Assembly (NCBI RefSeq): GCF_030445035.2 | Contig: NC_080704.1 | Span: 26,950,499 to 27,014,498 of the forward strand | DNA from: Dasypus novemcinctus | Taxonomy: Eukaryota > Chordata > Mammalia > Cingulata > Dasypodidae | Length of the DNA stretch: 64,000 nucleotides | Direction of reading: 5' to 3' | Shown here: piece after piece, positions 33,001 through 48,000 of the stretch | How positions within the stretch are numbered: position 1 is the first letter of the stretch | Layout of the letters: every line of letters begins with the position of its first letter | Made by a program: the position numbers and the translations under genes | The notes under the pieces: model-generated | What the model was told of the DNA's origin: nothing | What the model saw: the letters and a program-made list of their open reading frames with translations, nothing else | The model's database searches: none

Positions 33001-36000
33001 ATACATTCTCCTTGTGAAAAGAGTTCTTCTTCCTCTAGGCTTTCAAGGATGAGTGGATTTATAAATGCCGGCCTAAAGAGAAGAAAAGATCAGTTTAAAA
33101 TGTGCTATTATTACTTAAAATTATTTAACAAAAATTGAAGATCAAAAATTATCCACTAGATTTAAAGTCTTCTGCTATTTGTTTTGGGTAAAGGTTACTG
33201 ACTGCTCCATACATGAACACTGGAACAATAAGGGGATCCTCCTGGCTATGGGCTTATCTGTACACCAGAAAGTTCACATAGTAAAAAGGATACCACTTCT
33301 TGTCAAAATGTTTAACCTAATTATGAGGAACAATCAAATAAAGATTATGGGATAATCTACAAGACAACTGGTCTGGACTCTTTGAAAATGTCAATGTCTT
33401 GAAAGACAGAAAATGAAGAGGGACTATTTTAGATTAAAAACTAAAAAGAATGTAATTATCAAAGGCAATACTTGATTCTTAACTGGATCCTGAATCAGGG
33501 GGAAAAAAGCTATAATGGATATTTTAAGGCCAACTGCAAAAATATGAATATGGATTATATATTAGATTATATTTATCACTGTTCAGCTCCTTGGATATAA
33601 TAAAGGCAGTAAGGTGTAGGAGAATTACCTTAATTGTAGGAGATACATGCTGTACTATTTACAGGTGAAGGATCTGAAACTCAACAAATGATTCAGGAAA
33701 AAAAGCATGTATATGCATGTATTTATAGAGAGAGCAAGAGAAAAAATGCAAATGTGGTACAACATTAATTGGTGAATTTAGGTGGAAGGTATATGGATAT
33801 TTATTGTATTATTCTTTCTATTTTTCTGTAAGCATCAAATTTTACAAAATAAAAAACTGGGTGGAAGAAAGTTTACTAGATATAAAGAGGCAATCTTTAC
33901 TGTCAATAAGAATTAAAAGTATTAAAAGAAAAGTGGTTTCAAGGAAAGCAACTACCACCCTTAAAAGAGGTTTGATAGAAACAACAATGAAAACAAAAGA
34001 ACTGAAATGACAGACTGGAAAATCCATAAACTTTACATAATGTCCCCCAGTGCTGGACAAGGAACCCAGGCCAGCCACCAGGAGCAGCAGTTCAGGTAGG
34101 GTTAGTGGGAGGAGCAGTGGACAGGTATTGTTCTTCAGTCAGATCACAGATTCGCCAAGGTATTTGTCATTCTTAACTTGGTCTCCCACGTCAGCTTTCC
34201 ATGAAGCAGAAAAGATTTCCCATTGCAGACTCCTAAATCAAGTTTGTGGTACAAATTAAGACTTACCAAAGGCCTCTAGATTCTGTCCTGTACAAATAGC
34301 AATCCTGTAACGCTCCCCCCACCACTCCATCCCACACAGAACTACGTGGGCTTTCTCAGTTTGAGTGTCTCACTACCTTTTAAAGTCTTAAGGGCATTAA
34401 TGTGTTGGCAAGAGAAGAGGAGAGGGAAGAAAGGGTGGTAAGGGAGCAGGTCAAAGACATACCAATCAAAAAGAACGCTAAAGCCCCTCTGAAAGAAGTA
34501 GGTAAATCAATGGGAAAATGGCAAGATTTATAAGGATGTGATAGAGACAAATATTTTTATTTAAGGAACATTCCTATTAAAAAATAACATTTTCAATGAT
34601 TTGTGAAAAAATCCCTTAAGCTTTAAAATGAGTTAACAGATGATCTAAGACAACAAAAGATGCAGAACAATATGCAACCTCAACACTTGCCAAATTGGTG
34701 AAGGCAATCCTAATTCTAGAGCTTTACCCAAAAAATTAAATACTGTCACATTACTCATTGGACCATTATTTGGATTAGCAAATAATTGGAAATAATCCAG
34801 AAGTTCATCAACAGGAGACTGGTTGAATAAACTATGGTATATTCCTACAAGACAGTACTATGCAGCCTTAAAGAAAAAGACCCCCCATGTAGGTATGGAT
34901 ATGGAATGATTCTGGGTATACCGATAAAAAAAATTTTAAAGGCAGCAAAGTAGAGAACAATGTATATGACACGCTACCTTTTGAGTAGAATGGTGGTTTG
35001 ATACAAATAAGCACTCATATTTGCTTGAATTTGCCTACGGAAACACTGGAAGTGTAAACCAAAAATGAAAAGTGTTACCTATCAGTGGACATAAGGAATG
35101 GGGTAGAGGAGAAACAAATGGAAGCAAGGCTTCCCTAAATATTCTGTTATACTGTTTTTGTGGGTTTTTATTGAGGTATTAGTGATTGAACCCAGGACCT
35201 CACACATGGGAAGTAGGTGCTCCATCACTGAGCTACATCCGCTCCCCAATGCGAGTTGGTTTTTGTTTGTTTGTTTTTGTTTTTAGGAGATACCAGAAAT
35301 TGAACCCAGGACCTTATACATGGGAAGCAGGTGCTCAACCACTTGAGCTACATCTGCTCCCCTCTGTTATAGAGTTTTGACTTTTGAATAATGTAAATGT
35401 TTTACATTTTAAAAAGAGAGATTTAAACTTAAAAAGAAAAAAAATCTCTAAAAACTGAAAACAGAAAAAATTCAGAACCATACATAAAGTCAGTAACATA
35501 ACCAAGCAGAGAAATACTGAAAATGTCTTTGGAATATTATTTTGACTGTACATCTTCAGTGTGATACATTCTAAGGACAAAGATAACTGAATAGAAATCT
35601 TAAACTTCATTCAGTAGATTTATTGTTAATAGTAATACTGGTAATTTATTATTATTGTGAAACTATTTTATGCATATTGCAAGATAAAGCAAAAAGCAAT
35701 TATGTCATTAGGAAGCAAGAATTCAAAGTAAGAGAAAATATAAAGTCAAATAAGCTGGTCTGCATGGTAAATTCAACTTAGCAATGACAGCAGAAGCTCA
35801 TAACGTTTGTGTTTGCTTTTTAGCATACATCCTAGCTCTCCTCACTGAAAAAGCCTAGAAACAATGACAAGCCAATGTAAAGTCATAGTGCCCATATTTT
35901 GGTCTCTAAATACCAGTTCCCACTGAAAGGAATCAGGAATCCTTGAAAAATGGCAGGTTCTAGGTCTAGGGCAGGAAATGTGTAAGATGAGCCTGAGATA

Positions 36001-39000
36001 CTTTTTAGAGAGCAAGGAAGCTACCAAAGTCTGTGGAGGTGTTAAAAGGACACAGGAGCAAAGGCACTCTCACTGCCCAAAGATGGTACACTCTGAACAT
36101 TAAGAAGGACAATGAGGGAAGTGGATGTGGCTCAAGGAGTTGGGCTCCATCTACCATATAGGAGGTCCAGGGTTCAATATCCAGGGCCTCCTGGTGAAGG
36201 CAAGTTGGCCTATGCAGAGTGCTGGCCTGTGCAGAGTGCTGCCCTGTGCAGAGTGCTGCCCTGTGCAGGAATGCTGACCCACCCAGGAGTGCTGCCCACG
36301 TGGAGAGCTGGCATAGCAAGATGATGCAACAAAAAGAGACACAGAGGAGAGACAATAAGAGACTCAGCAGATCAGGGAGCTGAGGTGGTGCAAGAGAATG
36401 ATCGCCTCTCCCCCATTCTGGAAGGCCCCAGGATTGGTTCCTGGAGCCGCCTAATGAGAATATAAGCAGACACAGAAGAACACACAGTGAATGAATACAG
36501 AAAGCAGACAATGGAAGGGGGGTAGAAATAAATAAAATAAAGTAAAAAGGACGATGACTACAATTTATTGATGTACATTTAACATATAAAAATCCATGAA
36601 TTCAGAATGATGCTTTTTTTGGCTTGCTTAAAAAGCCAAAAACAAGAGTGGAAAAACCACATTATTACTAACTAGTTACACCAGCCCCTTCTTCTGAAAA
36701 TGTATAAATAAAGGGCAAGAATGAAGCGATGATCCTGACCTTCCTTTACAAACAAAATTGCCCTAGTTCATCAGGGAAAGATCTTCACAGGCTCCAGCTA
36801 ATAAATGTAGAAGGAATGACAGAATTTGAAAATCATTTTATACCCACTAATAAAAATAATTAAAGCAATGGTCAGCAATGGATGTTAAAAGCATTGGAGA
36901 AATACTGATGAAGAACTAGCTATTTGCAGGATGACAAAGCATACCCTTTCAGTTATCACTGATGGTAAGAGGAAAAACAAATTCACAATGGAAAGATCAG
37001 GCTGTCGCCACTTGAGCCCATAGATCAATCTTAGCATCACTATAAATGGGACAACCTGTGCCTCCTGATATGATGCCTTATGAGATACAACATGAAATAC
37101 ATAGCATCACTACAAAGTACTTTAGTCAAGTATGTTGAACCTGAATCACATCAAGGCTTTAGATTTAACTTTAGTTTACAGAAAATCCTAGGAATAGAGA
37201 AAAAAATCAAAAAACACCACAAGGAAGCAATGAGACAAATCCAGAAAGTGGGGCACTGTATAAGACAATCAATAAAACCTTTCAATGAATTAATGCCATG
37301 AAACAATAAAGGGGACCGGGAGACACACAATAATTTTAGATTAAAACAAACTTGAGAAGTTATACAACTCTGTTAATATACTAAAGGCCATTGAATATTA
37401 CACTTTAAATGGGTGGATTGTATGCTTTATGAATTATAGCTCAATAAAGCTGTTACCAAAAAAAGAAACAAGTCAAAAAGTTGATATTATTTTCTCATTA
37501 ATTTTATTTTTTTTTTGGCTTTGTTTTTGGAGAGGTTTTGTATTACAGAAGGGTCACAACTGTGGCGAGGAAAGATCACTGGTGCGGGGTGTCAGTGATG
37601 GAGGGACTTGTGGGTAGGGGTGGACCTGGGGCATGCCTCTAAGGCATATATATGAATATGTGTTTATGGGTGAAGACCCACATAATAACCGAAAGAATAT
37701 TGAATTCCTATCCTGGGCAGTACTGCTATATTCTGTAATAGAACAGCAAGAATCCCCCAAATACATGGGCAGTGCCTAGCAAAAGAAAACAGACCTTTAC
37801 ACCAGGCCCTTGATACTGATAACTATACTTATGAATCTTTTCTTGTGAAATTGAAACTTAGCGTAGTATTATATATTGCCTAAGAGTTATCTCCTCTTTG
37901 TTGCTCAAATGCGGCCTCTCTCTAAGCCAAACTCAGCATATAAATGCACTACCTTCCCCCCAACATGGGACATGGCTCCCAGGGATAGGCCTCCCTGGCA
38001 CTGAGAGATTATTACCAAGCACCAATTAGTAACACACTTAGAAAAAGACTTCGGCCAAAAGGGGGAAATATTAAATACAAATGAGCTTTTATGGACAAGA
38101 GATTTCAAAGTGAGTGAGGAGGTCATTCCAGAGGTTATTCTTATGCATGTCTTAGCAGGATCTCATTGACTGTCACAGTAAACAGTGCCTCAAACAGTGG
38201 GGCTTCTGAGGGCTCTAAAGATGTCTAGACACTAAGCAGGGCAGAGAGGCTCAGCAATTTGACACCTTGTCAGCTGGCCTTACTCTGAAATTTATGCTCC
38301 CCAGTAACAAAGTTAGACTCATTTATAGTATCCCTACACACAGCTCTTCTGCCCCCTTTTATTTAACCGATAATTAGCACAATACTTTTTAAAATTGTTA
38401 AATATATGTCCCAGAGACTTAAATCTTTGGTCTGTGCACATGCTGGTTGAGCCTCGACATAGCAGAATTGCAACATCTACTCTCCAATTCACTGGACTCA
38501 CCCAGGACAACTAACAAGGAGATGATGATGGCCAATGCCCATCCCAAGGAACAGAGAGTGTCTACAACTGCAAGCAAGACAGTTTCATCCATCTGCCCCA
38601 TGGGATCTAAGGCCCCTCTCAATTAAAAGCAGAGTGGGCATCACCATTCCAAAATCCTCAAGATTGGGGAATGAACAATGGACTAACGTAGACATTATTA
38701 TTCTCTTAAAGACTTATTATTATTCTAGCAATGGAAGAACTTGTAACATTGATATAAAGGCAGTGGCCACCAGAGGTTCTGAAGGGAGGGAAAGGGAAGA
38801 ACAGGTGTAACATGGGTGCATTTTTGGGACGTTGGAATTGTCCTGCAAGACACTGCAATGACAGATACAGGCCATTATACATTTCGTCAAAACCTATAAA
38901 ATCTTGCAGGGCAGAGTGTAAACTATAATGTAAACTATACTTCATGGTTAGTAGCAATGCTTCAACATGTATTCATCAATTTAAAAATGTACCACACTAA

Positions 39001-42000
39001 TGAAAGATGTTAATGTGGGAAAGTGGGGGAGGGGGAAGGGTAGGGCATATGGGAATCTCCTATATTTGTGATGTAACATGTATGTAATCTAAAGCTTAAT
39101 TTAAAATAAAAAATAAATATTAAAAAATAAAAATAAAAATAATTAATCATAATAAAATGCAGTATGCATACCCTGTTTGAAATTTGCTTTGAACAAATCA
39201 TTAAAAAGACAGCTGGGGGGAAAAATTATAGGACTGTACAACACAGTGAACCCTAATGTAAATGATGGAATACAGTGAGTAGTACAATTACAAAAATGTT
39301 CTTCTATGAATTGTAACAATTTACCAAACTAACACAGAGTGTTAATAATAAGGTAGTATATGGGAACTCTGTATTTTGTGCATGATTTTTCTGTAAAACT
39401 ACAACTTCTTCAAATAAATAAATACATAAATAGTGACAGCAAGGAATTGAAAATTATCAAGTCAATCTTCTGGAAATAAAAATGCTGACAATAAAAACTC
39501 AAATAAAAAGATATTTGAAGAAACCTGAATATAAACTGACTATTAGAATATATTAAGAACTTACTCATGTTTTCATTAGGGGTAATAATGCTAATGTAGT
39601 TATTTAGGAAAATGTCCTTGGCTCTTAATAGATGCCTATACTAAAGTTTTTAGAGGTGAACTGTCATAATGTCTAGGATTTTATTTACGATTTATAAAGA
39701 AAATAAAATACTGCTCTCCAGTTCCATGTATCTTTGAAATTTTTAAAAATAAACAATTAGGCAGGAAAAAGCAATTACCCTTTATTTTCAGAATCACGAG
39801 CCACCATTACAAACGTTGCGTCCAAAACAGGATGATAGTCATCTCCCTGTAACTAAAGATAAAGCAAAGAAAATGCAGACGTAAGAAATGCATTTACTGG
39901 AAAGACCTACAACTCTAACATATGCATGCGTCAAAAGAGTCTGAAATTAGAAGAGACAGAAGTGCATGCATTAACCACCATCTGCTGAGTTGCCTACCCT
40001 AAGCCAGGCATAGCACTAGACTCTGAGAATGGCAGGATGACCAAGGAACTTGTGGGCTAGCAGAGAAGAGACCTAAAAGCCCAAACATAGCACCCTGCTG
40101 GGTGCTTCTGCATCATAAGCATTTAGCTTCCCTACATTACACAGAATTCTGGCTTTCTTCAAGCATACTTGTCCTCACACTAGCACACATATCCAGGTGA
40201 ACCTCCTATTGCTTTTTTCACAAACATTGATATTTTTTTTTTTTCTTTTTGCTTTGTGTTTTTTTTTTTTTTTTAATTTTTTAATTTTTTATTGACTTTG
40301 TAATAATATTACATTAAAAATATATATGTGAGGTCCCATTCAACCCCCCCACCCCCCCTCTCCCCCCCCCCAACAACACTCGTTCCCATCATCATGACAC
40401 ATCCATTGGATTTGGTAAGTACATCTTTGGGCACCTCTGCACCTCATATACATTGGTTCACATCATGGCCCATACTCTCCTCTATTCCATCATGTAGGCC
40501 CTGTGAGGATTTACAATGTCCGGTGATTACCTCTGAAGCACCATCCAGGGCAGCTCCATGTCCCGAAGACGCCTCCACCTCTCATCTCTTCCTGCCTTTC
40601 CCCATACCCTTTGTCCATTATGTCCACTTTTCCCAATCCAATGCCACCTCTTCTATGTGGACACTGGATTGGTTGTGTCCATTGCACCTTTATGTCAAGA
40701 GGAGGCTCAGATTCATTGATATTTTTAGGGAACTTTCCAGTGGGCTGACTCCCAGAATATGTTTACGCTTCCTCAGCTGAGCACAGGGGCTTCTAAGAAG
40801 GGATAAAACTGGTGATAATCCTACAGATTAAACTAAATATTTATAATGCACAAGCCTTTGAGGTTTGAAGGTGTTTCTTTACACCCTAGAAGTCTCTACT
40901 TCCAGGAGTCATATCAAAACGCAGTAAAAGAAACTATTATAAACTATTTACAAACTAAGGATATATTCGGTTCCCTCATCAACAGATGATACAAACCCAT
41001 CCTCATCGTTTGTTTAGGCCCTTATCACCTTATCTTTCCCCTCAACTATGGGGACAATCTCAGCCTCCAATAATCCACCAAGGTCTGACAAATCTTATCA
41101 TGCCTCTACTCTGCTCAGAACAGAGCAGCTCCTCCTTTCTTCTAGCATTTGGTCTAATCCTCTTAGCACTATATATAAAGCTCTCCACAATAGAGCCCAG
41201 GATTCCTCTCCATTCGTTCATCAAACACTCCTCTCATACTTCCATCTTTTGTGCTAGTCACAGCCAATAACTTAGAGGTCCCAGACCTCCTCATGCTGTT
41301 GAACACCTCCCCTCCATGCCTTTGACTTTAAATTCCTTCCATCCCTATTCCCTAGGCCAAGTTAACCATTCCCGCCTTTGTTCTGGGAGACAAGGTCCTC
41401 TCTTGACAGCATTCTCATGTAAGGGAGGTAGATGCCTCCAGAGCTCTGGAAATGTGTTAAGATGGTTCTGACTGTCACATCTCTTGGGGGGCACAATTGG
41501 CAAGGGGTGGTATCTGGGAGCTAAACACCTTACAATGCAGGGGGCAGTCCTGCAAAACAAAGAATTTCCCACATAAAATGCCAACAGTATCCCTGTTTGG
41601 AAATACTGCATACTATTTAATATGCTGTAACTTTTCATTTATGTGGCTATTTCCCTACTGTACCATGAGCTCCTTGACAGAAACCATTTTTGTTCACATT
41701 GTATCCCTTGCACTTAGCATAAAGACTGGCAGAGAACAGATACCTAGTCAGATGTTTGCTGATGAATGAATGAGGCAATAGGTAATTATTAAGCACTGCT
41801 AGAATGCAAACTCCAAGAGAATGGAGTTTGTCTGTTTTATTCACTGTTGTATGCCTAACACAAATTAGGCACTCAATAAATAATTACTAAATGAATATTA
41901 AATGAATGGATGCCTGAAAGTGGACTAGGTGACCCAAACCCAAATCCAGCTGGTGAGAGGCACACTGTCTAGTAATGGGGAAAGACCTGTTTACTAGCAG

Positions 42001-45000
42001 TTCCGCAGGGCAGAGTAGCAGGTGCCAGGAGAGAGGGTCAGAGAAAGGGTACTCTAGGAGTCCTGAGGAAGGAACAGTACTACGAGCTGGGAGGAGCAGA
42101 GAAGACTTCCAGCATATCGTGGCCCTGAAGCACAGGTGGACCGTGGATACAGAGACAGAGCACAAGGAATTTCAGGGAAAGGAAAAGGCATAAACAATGA
42201 TACGCATTCCTTCACTTACTGTTTATAGTTTTATTACAGTGAACACTTACTAAGTGCCATGCTTTGGGAATGCAAAATGAATAACTCCCTACTCTTAGGA
42301 TCCTCAAAGAGTCCCACACAGAGCAATAAAAAGGATGCTCAAAGTGTCCTGCAGTGAGCAATAAGAAGGTATATGATGATGGGTAGCAGTTGTAGCTCAA
42401 GTGGTTGGGCGCCTGCTTCCCATGTATGAAGTCCCAGGTTTGATCTCTGGTACCTCCTAAAAACAAACAAATGTGAAAAACAACTCTCATTGGGAAGTGG
42501 ATGTAGCTCAGTGGTTGAGCACCTGCTTCTCGTGTACAAGGTCCTGGGTTCAATCTCCAGTACCTCCTAAAAAAAAAGTTATATGATGGTAAGTTGGCAA
42601 GATGGAAGGAATATAATTGGAGCTAGGTCATGGAGAACCTTGGATCCCAACTAGTCAAAGGAGTTTAGATTTTAATTCACAGATAATGATCACTGAAGGT
42701 TTTTGAGAAGGGGGTAACAACACTCAAGATTGGCTCTGGAAGATTTATATGGTAAAAATGTGTAAAACTAACAGACAGAGAATAGACTAGAGGGAGGCCA
42801 ACTAATTAAAAGGTAGTTAAAAGTCCCTCACACTAGAGCCAACGGCAGACAGAAAACACAGAGGCCAAGGGTGTGGGAAAGAAAAGATTCTAGTGAGTTG
42901 CTGTGGGTGATGAATTTGTAAGACCTGGCAAAAGGCTACACAGGAAAGGGAAAAATTAAAGCTATCACAAAGGTTTGGGGCTAAGAGGAATAGGAGGATG
43001 GCAAAGGGGAAACTAGAGGAGGATCAGGATTGGAAAGGAAACTAACACATTCAGTCTGATGACACTGAATTTGAGGCAGCTATTGCACATGTAGGTAGAG
43101 AACTATGACAGGCACTCAGGAAGGTAGGTCTAATGGTCAAGCAAACGAAATTTGGGGCCACGTCAATAGTAGTGCTAACAAGTTAACATTACTGCCAACA
43201 TTTGATTAGTGGTTACTGTATGTCAGGCATTGTACCAAGTGCTTCTTTTCCTTTTTCATTTCACCCTTACCACAACCATATAGTGTGGTACTACTACTAC
43301 TAGTGTCATGTCAGACTTGAGAAAATAGAGGTTCAAAGAAGGTGAGCAATTTACCCACAGTCATGTGGCTAATACGCAGCAGAGCTGGCACTCAAACCTG
43401 GTCTACCTGAGATGAATGGCAGAGTGCTTATCTCCAAGCTGCCTCTCTGCAACAGCAAAGGTCAAAAGCAAATTTAAAACAAATCTTTCAACTTGTCTAT
43501 CTGACATGGATTTGCATCAGCTCTCTACTCCCAATAATTTCTGCATCTCTATTTTAACCTATTTGTCCAAGATCCAAATTATCAAAATTCCCTAAAAAGC
43601 AGGTCCTATGCCAGGAAACTGCCATGCATGGCACTCAGCAGAGGCTAGGAATCAGCCATAAAGATTAAAAAATAATGCAGTCATTTTAATATTCTTTTAT
43701 CAATTACAACAAAAGTATCACACTAAAACAAAGTGTCTATAAAAGGGGGTATATGGGAATGTTGTGGTTTTTACATGACGTTTCTGTAAACCTACAACTT
43801 CTCTAATTAAAATAACAACTTTTTTAAAAAAACATTAGGTTAAGTGAAAGAAAACAAACACAAAGTTGTATGATTCCATTTATATAAAATGTAAATATAA
43901 ATAAATCTATAGAGACAGAAATAGATTAGCATTATATAGGGCTGGGGAAGGATAGAGTGATTGATAAGTGAGTGCTAAGGGGTATGGAGTTTTTCTTTTT
44001 GAAGTAATGAAAATGTTCTAAAATGGATTGTGGTGATGAATGCACAACTCTGATTATACTAAAAGCCAATGATTGTACAATTTGGATGGGCTGTATGGTA
44101 TGTGAGTTTATCTCAATAAAACTTTTTTTTAATGTAAGCATGAAAAAAATTTATTAAAATATACTTAAATGAGGACAAAAAATAATGTGGATAAATCAAA
44201 GCAGCATTCCAGCAACTTTATTATTTTTTTGTTTTAAAAACAGTATTACTATCAGTTATAAAGACAGGAATTGACAATTCAACTGCTTTTATATAGTACT
44301 GAATAAAAAACTATTTAACCATTTTAACAAATAATTTTAATTATTACAGAGTAAACTTCAGACTTTTTCCAAAAGGTGAAATGACTCACAATTCCATTAC
44401 AGAAAAAAAAAATATCTGAATAACAGGCCTACTGAATAACCTGGCATAAAGGAGTAAGGTATTCTTAAATAAGTTTTTCACAATGAAATCTTGGACGTAC
44501 CCACAATGAATTTGATTTCTGTCCTATTATCATCTTTGGAATCCTTTTTCCTGACAAATATCTTCATTTCTTTATAATAGCTATTCTGAGTCTTGCTCAT
44601 TCAAGGGGCTGTTGCTAACAGCTGTAATAGTCCATTCCCAATCATGCCTAACGTAACTCTAACTTTTGTGAAATTTTCTTGGGCAAAATCAGAAACAAGC
44701 ATCTTAAATTTGGGGCTATATATGATTTGAAACTAACAAACACCAATCAAGCAATCTGTTGGTCTTTATGCAGGGGAGTAATATTAATAACCCACCATCT
44801 ATAGGACATGAACTTCAACTATTTTTCTAGAAGTAATGAGCTATATACCTGCCTAAGCAGAGATAAGGAAATAAGCTTCTCCTTCACTGAGGCAAACTGG
44901 TTGTATTGGAACAAGTGGGCAATCCTCAGGGGCATACAGACCTGGAATATTTGCATCTTCACTTCCATGGATGTCTTCCCAACCCAGCTAACATGGCCAC

Positions 45001-48000
45001 TAAGCTTAATGTCCTGTTCTGGACTTATGTTCTTCTTACACATATCTAAAAAACAGAAAATCATTCTGTGTCCAATCCATACCAAAAATTTTCTATACTG
45101 ATAATTGATAGTTTCTACTGAAACTTTGGCAAATTCACCACATTTTTTTCTTGTCTTCAAAATAAAAATACCTTTTTAACATACAAAGGAAATACTCTTT
45201 TATAAAAAAGGTAAACAATGCAATCCAAAAAATATGTAAGCTATAAAATTGGAATCATACAAAACCCTTCCACCCAAAGATAATTATAATAAAGATTGTG
45301 GTATATAGCATTCCATGCATTTTCATATACATATATATATAAATCCCCCACAAAGGAAGAATATTTCTTCTAATTTCAGTAACACCTTCTAATTACTAAG
45401 AATTCTATAGACACAGGAAATGATATTGCTTACCAATCTTGTCCACCAGGGCTGTAACTATTGATAAAGGAGACATCTTAGATGATGGAATTTTGGTGTG
45501 TGTGTAGCAAATAAGAACTGTAGGAAAACAGGACAAGTACCAAATAGAGGGAAAGCAAAATTATTTCTCGACATTTACAACTTACTCCTTGAAATCCATA
45601 AAAATTCTCAGATTGTTTTGAAGACCCAACTCCCTACATTCTACCAGTGATCTTATCCTTGGACCAAAGACTTTTATAAATTAAATAGATATAGAGATCC
45701 TCTAATCTCACTGCTCCCTTAATTTTTTTTTTTTTTTAGGAAGTACCAATGATTGAACCCAGGACCTCATACATGGGAAGCAGGCACTCAACCACTGAAC
45801 TACAGACACTCCCTTTTTTTCTCCCCCGCCCCCTTAATTTTAGATGTGAGGAAACCTAAGTCAAACCCTAGGACCATCAAGTAGCTTGTCACCACTCCAG
45901 AGACACAGTGTCTAAATCAGAGTAAAAACTCAGCACAAGCCTGATATTTGTCAGCCATACAGGTTCAGAAATGAGAAACAAATCAACAATTCAGCTATTT
46001 TCCTATTCTTTCCTAATCATGAAGCAGATATTTTGCTCAGTTATTCCTCCTTGCCTGTAACAGCCTCAGCTCCTACACTACCCTGTGGTTATCTGTATAC
46101 TTTCCATATTTTAACAAGCATTTATATGTGCCAAGCAAGTTCTATTCACCTTACAAATATCAACATATTTAAAGCTGTGTTATAATTATATGTTTAGCTG
46201 TCTCCTTGCTTCCCCCATAATTCATTCAAATGTGTATAAACAACCCTCAGGGCAAGGTCTGTGCTTAATATATATTTGTTAAGTGACAATAAATCCTTCT
46301 GTCCATGCATCTGCTAGAGGATACAGTGAGGAAAATGAGGCTAAACACAATAAGTTCAGTTTAAAAGCCTTTGTGGTACCCAGAAATCATGTGGGTCTGA
46401 TTTATGGCAATAGTAACAGAAATGAAGAGAAAGTATTCAAAATATGAGGAGGAGGTAGAATTGACAAAACTTGAATAAACCCAGGTTTCTAGCATGGATG
46501 AATGAGAATAATGGTACCATTCACTGAAAAAAGAGAATACAGGAAGAGAAGAATGGGCAGTTTTCAACATATTATATACAAGAAGCCCATGACACATCCA
46601 AACGAAGATGTCCAGTAAGCAAGGGAACAAAGAGGTGTAGAACTCAGAAGAGCAGGGCAGGAAATATAGCTTCACAAGTGTGTAGCATACTGATCACGAC
46701 TGAAGCACTGGGAGTAGGTGAGTTTACAGAAAATATACAGAGTGAAAAAAGAACAGAAGGATGCTTAATGTACGTAGAATTTTTTTTAGAAGGTACCGGA
46801 GATTGAACCCAGGACCTCGTACATGCGAAGCTGGCGTTCAACCACTGAGCTACACTCGTTCCCGTGTACAGAACTTCTAATAAGGTTTATTGTAAAAGTG
46901 TGGAAATGAATACAGTTCATGGTAACACATTATAGTGAGTAGAACTAACACTGCTGATTTATAAATATGATTGTGGCTGAAAGGGGTAGTCTGTGGACAT
47001 AAGTATCAATTAAAAGGAAGCTGTCAAATAATCTAGGGAATGTATAACATATTGATTTTGGTGGTGGATGAAGATTGTGGGTAACAGTATAAATGTAAGA
47101 ATGTTCTTTTACAAAGTGTTAAAAATAGGGGAAAATTACAACTGATGAAACTTAGAAACGATAATTAGCAGTAATAGTGTAATATTTTTGCAGCAATGGC
47201 AAAGAAGGTATTATATCAATTCTAAAGGACAAGAATAGGCAGGTATAATGGAGTATGGGATTTTTCCTTTTGGAGTAACGAAAATGTTCTAAAATTGACT
47301 GAGGCGATGACAGTGTGACAGCGTGATAAAAATGAGAGCTATTGAGTGTACACTTTGAATGGCTTGTACAAAGCATGGGACTGTATAACACAGGGAATCC
47401 AGTGGTGGAAGATAGATTGTGGTTAACAGAATATGAGAACATCTCTAAGGAACTATATAACAAATATGTAATACTAACACAGTATGTTAATAATCAGGTG
47501 GGTTGGGAGAAAATGCACCAAATAGGTGTAACTATAGGGGCTATAGATAGTAGTCATATTTTTTTTAAAGATTTATTTATTTGTTCCCCCCCTCCTCGTT
47601 GTTTGCACTTGTCTGCTCTCTGTGTCCATTCCCTGTGTGTTCTTCTGTGTTTGCTCATCTTCTCTTTAGGAGGCTCCGGAACCAAACCTGGACCTCCCAT
47701 ATGGGAGAGAGGCACTGAATTACTTCAGCCACCTCAGCTCCCTGCTTTCTTGTCTCTCCCGTGTTTTCTCTTTGTATCGCTTGTTGTGTCATCTGTTGCA
47801 TCAGCCCACCACGCCCACTTGCTGTCTTGCACATCTTCTCCAGGAGGCACTGGGAACTGAATCTGGGACCTCCCGTGTGGTAGGCGGGAGCTCAATCACT
47901 TGAGCCACATTTACTTCCCTCAGTAGTCATATTTTTTTTGTTTGTTTTTTTGTCAGCCAATGTGGGGTTTTTTTTACATTTTTTAAATTAAAGTTTCTTG

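Noticed and set aside
36212-36290. CRISPR-like short repeats ('tgtgcagagtgctgccc')
   Set aside because: Short direct repeats without unique spacers, inside a SINE body in a mammalian genome.
47342-47860. 172-codon frame in an ACOT9 intron
   Set aside because: It joins an old L1 3' end to an antisense SINE; no protein character.
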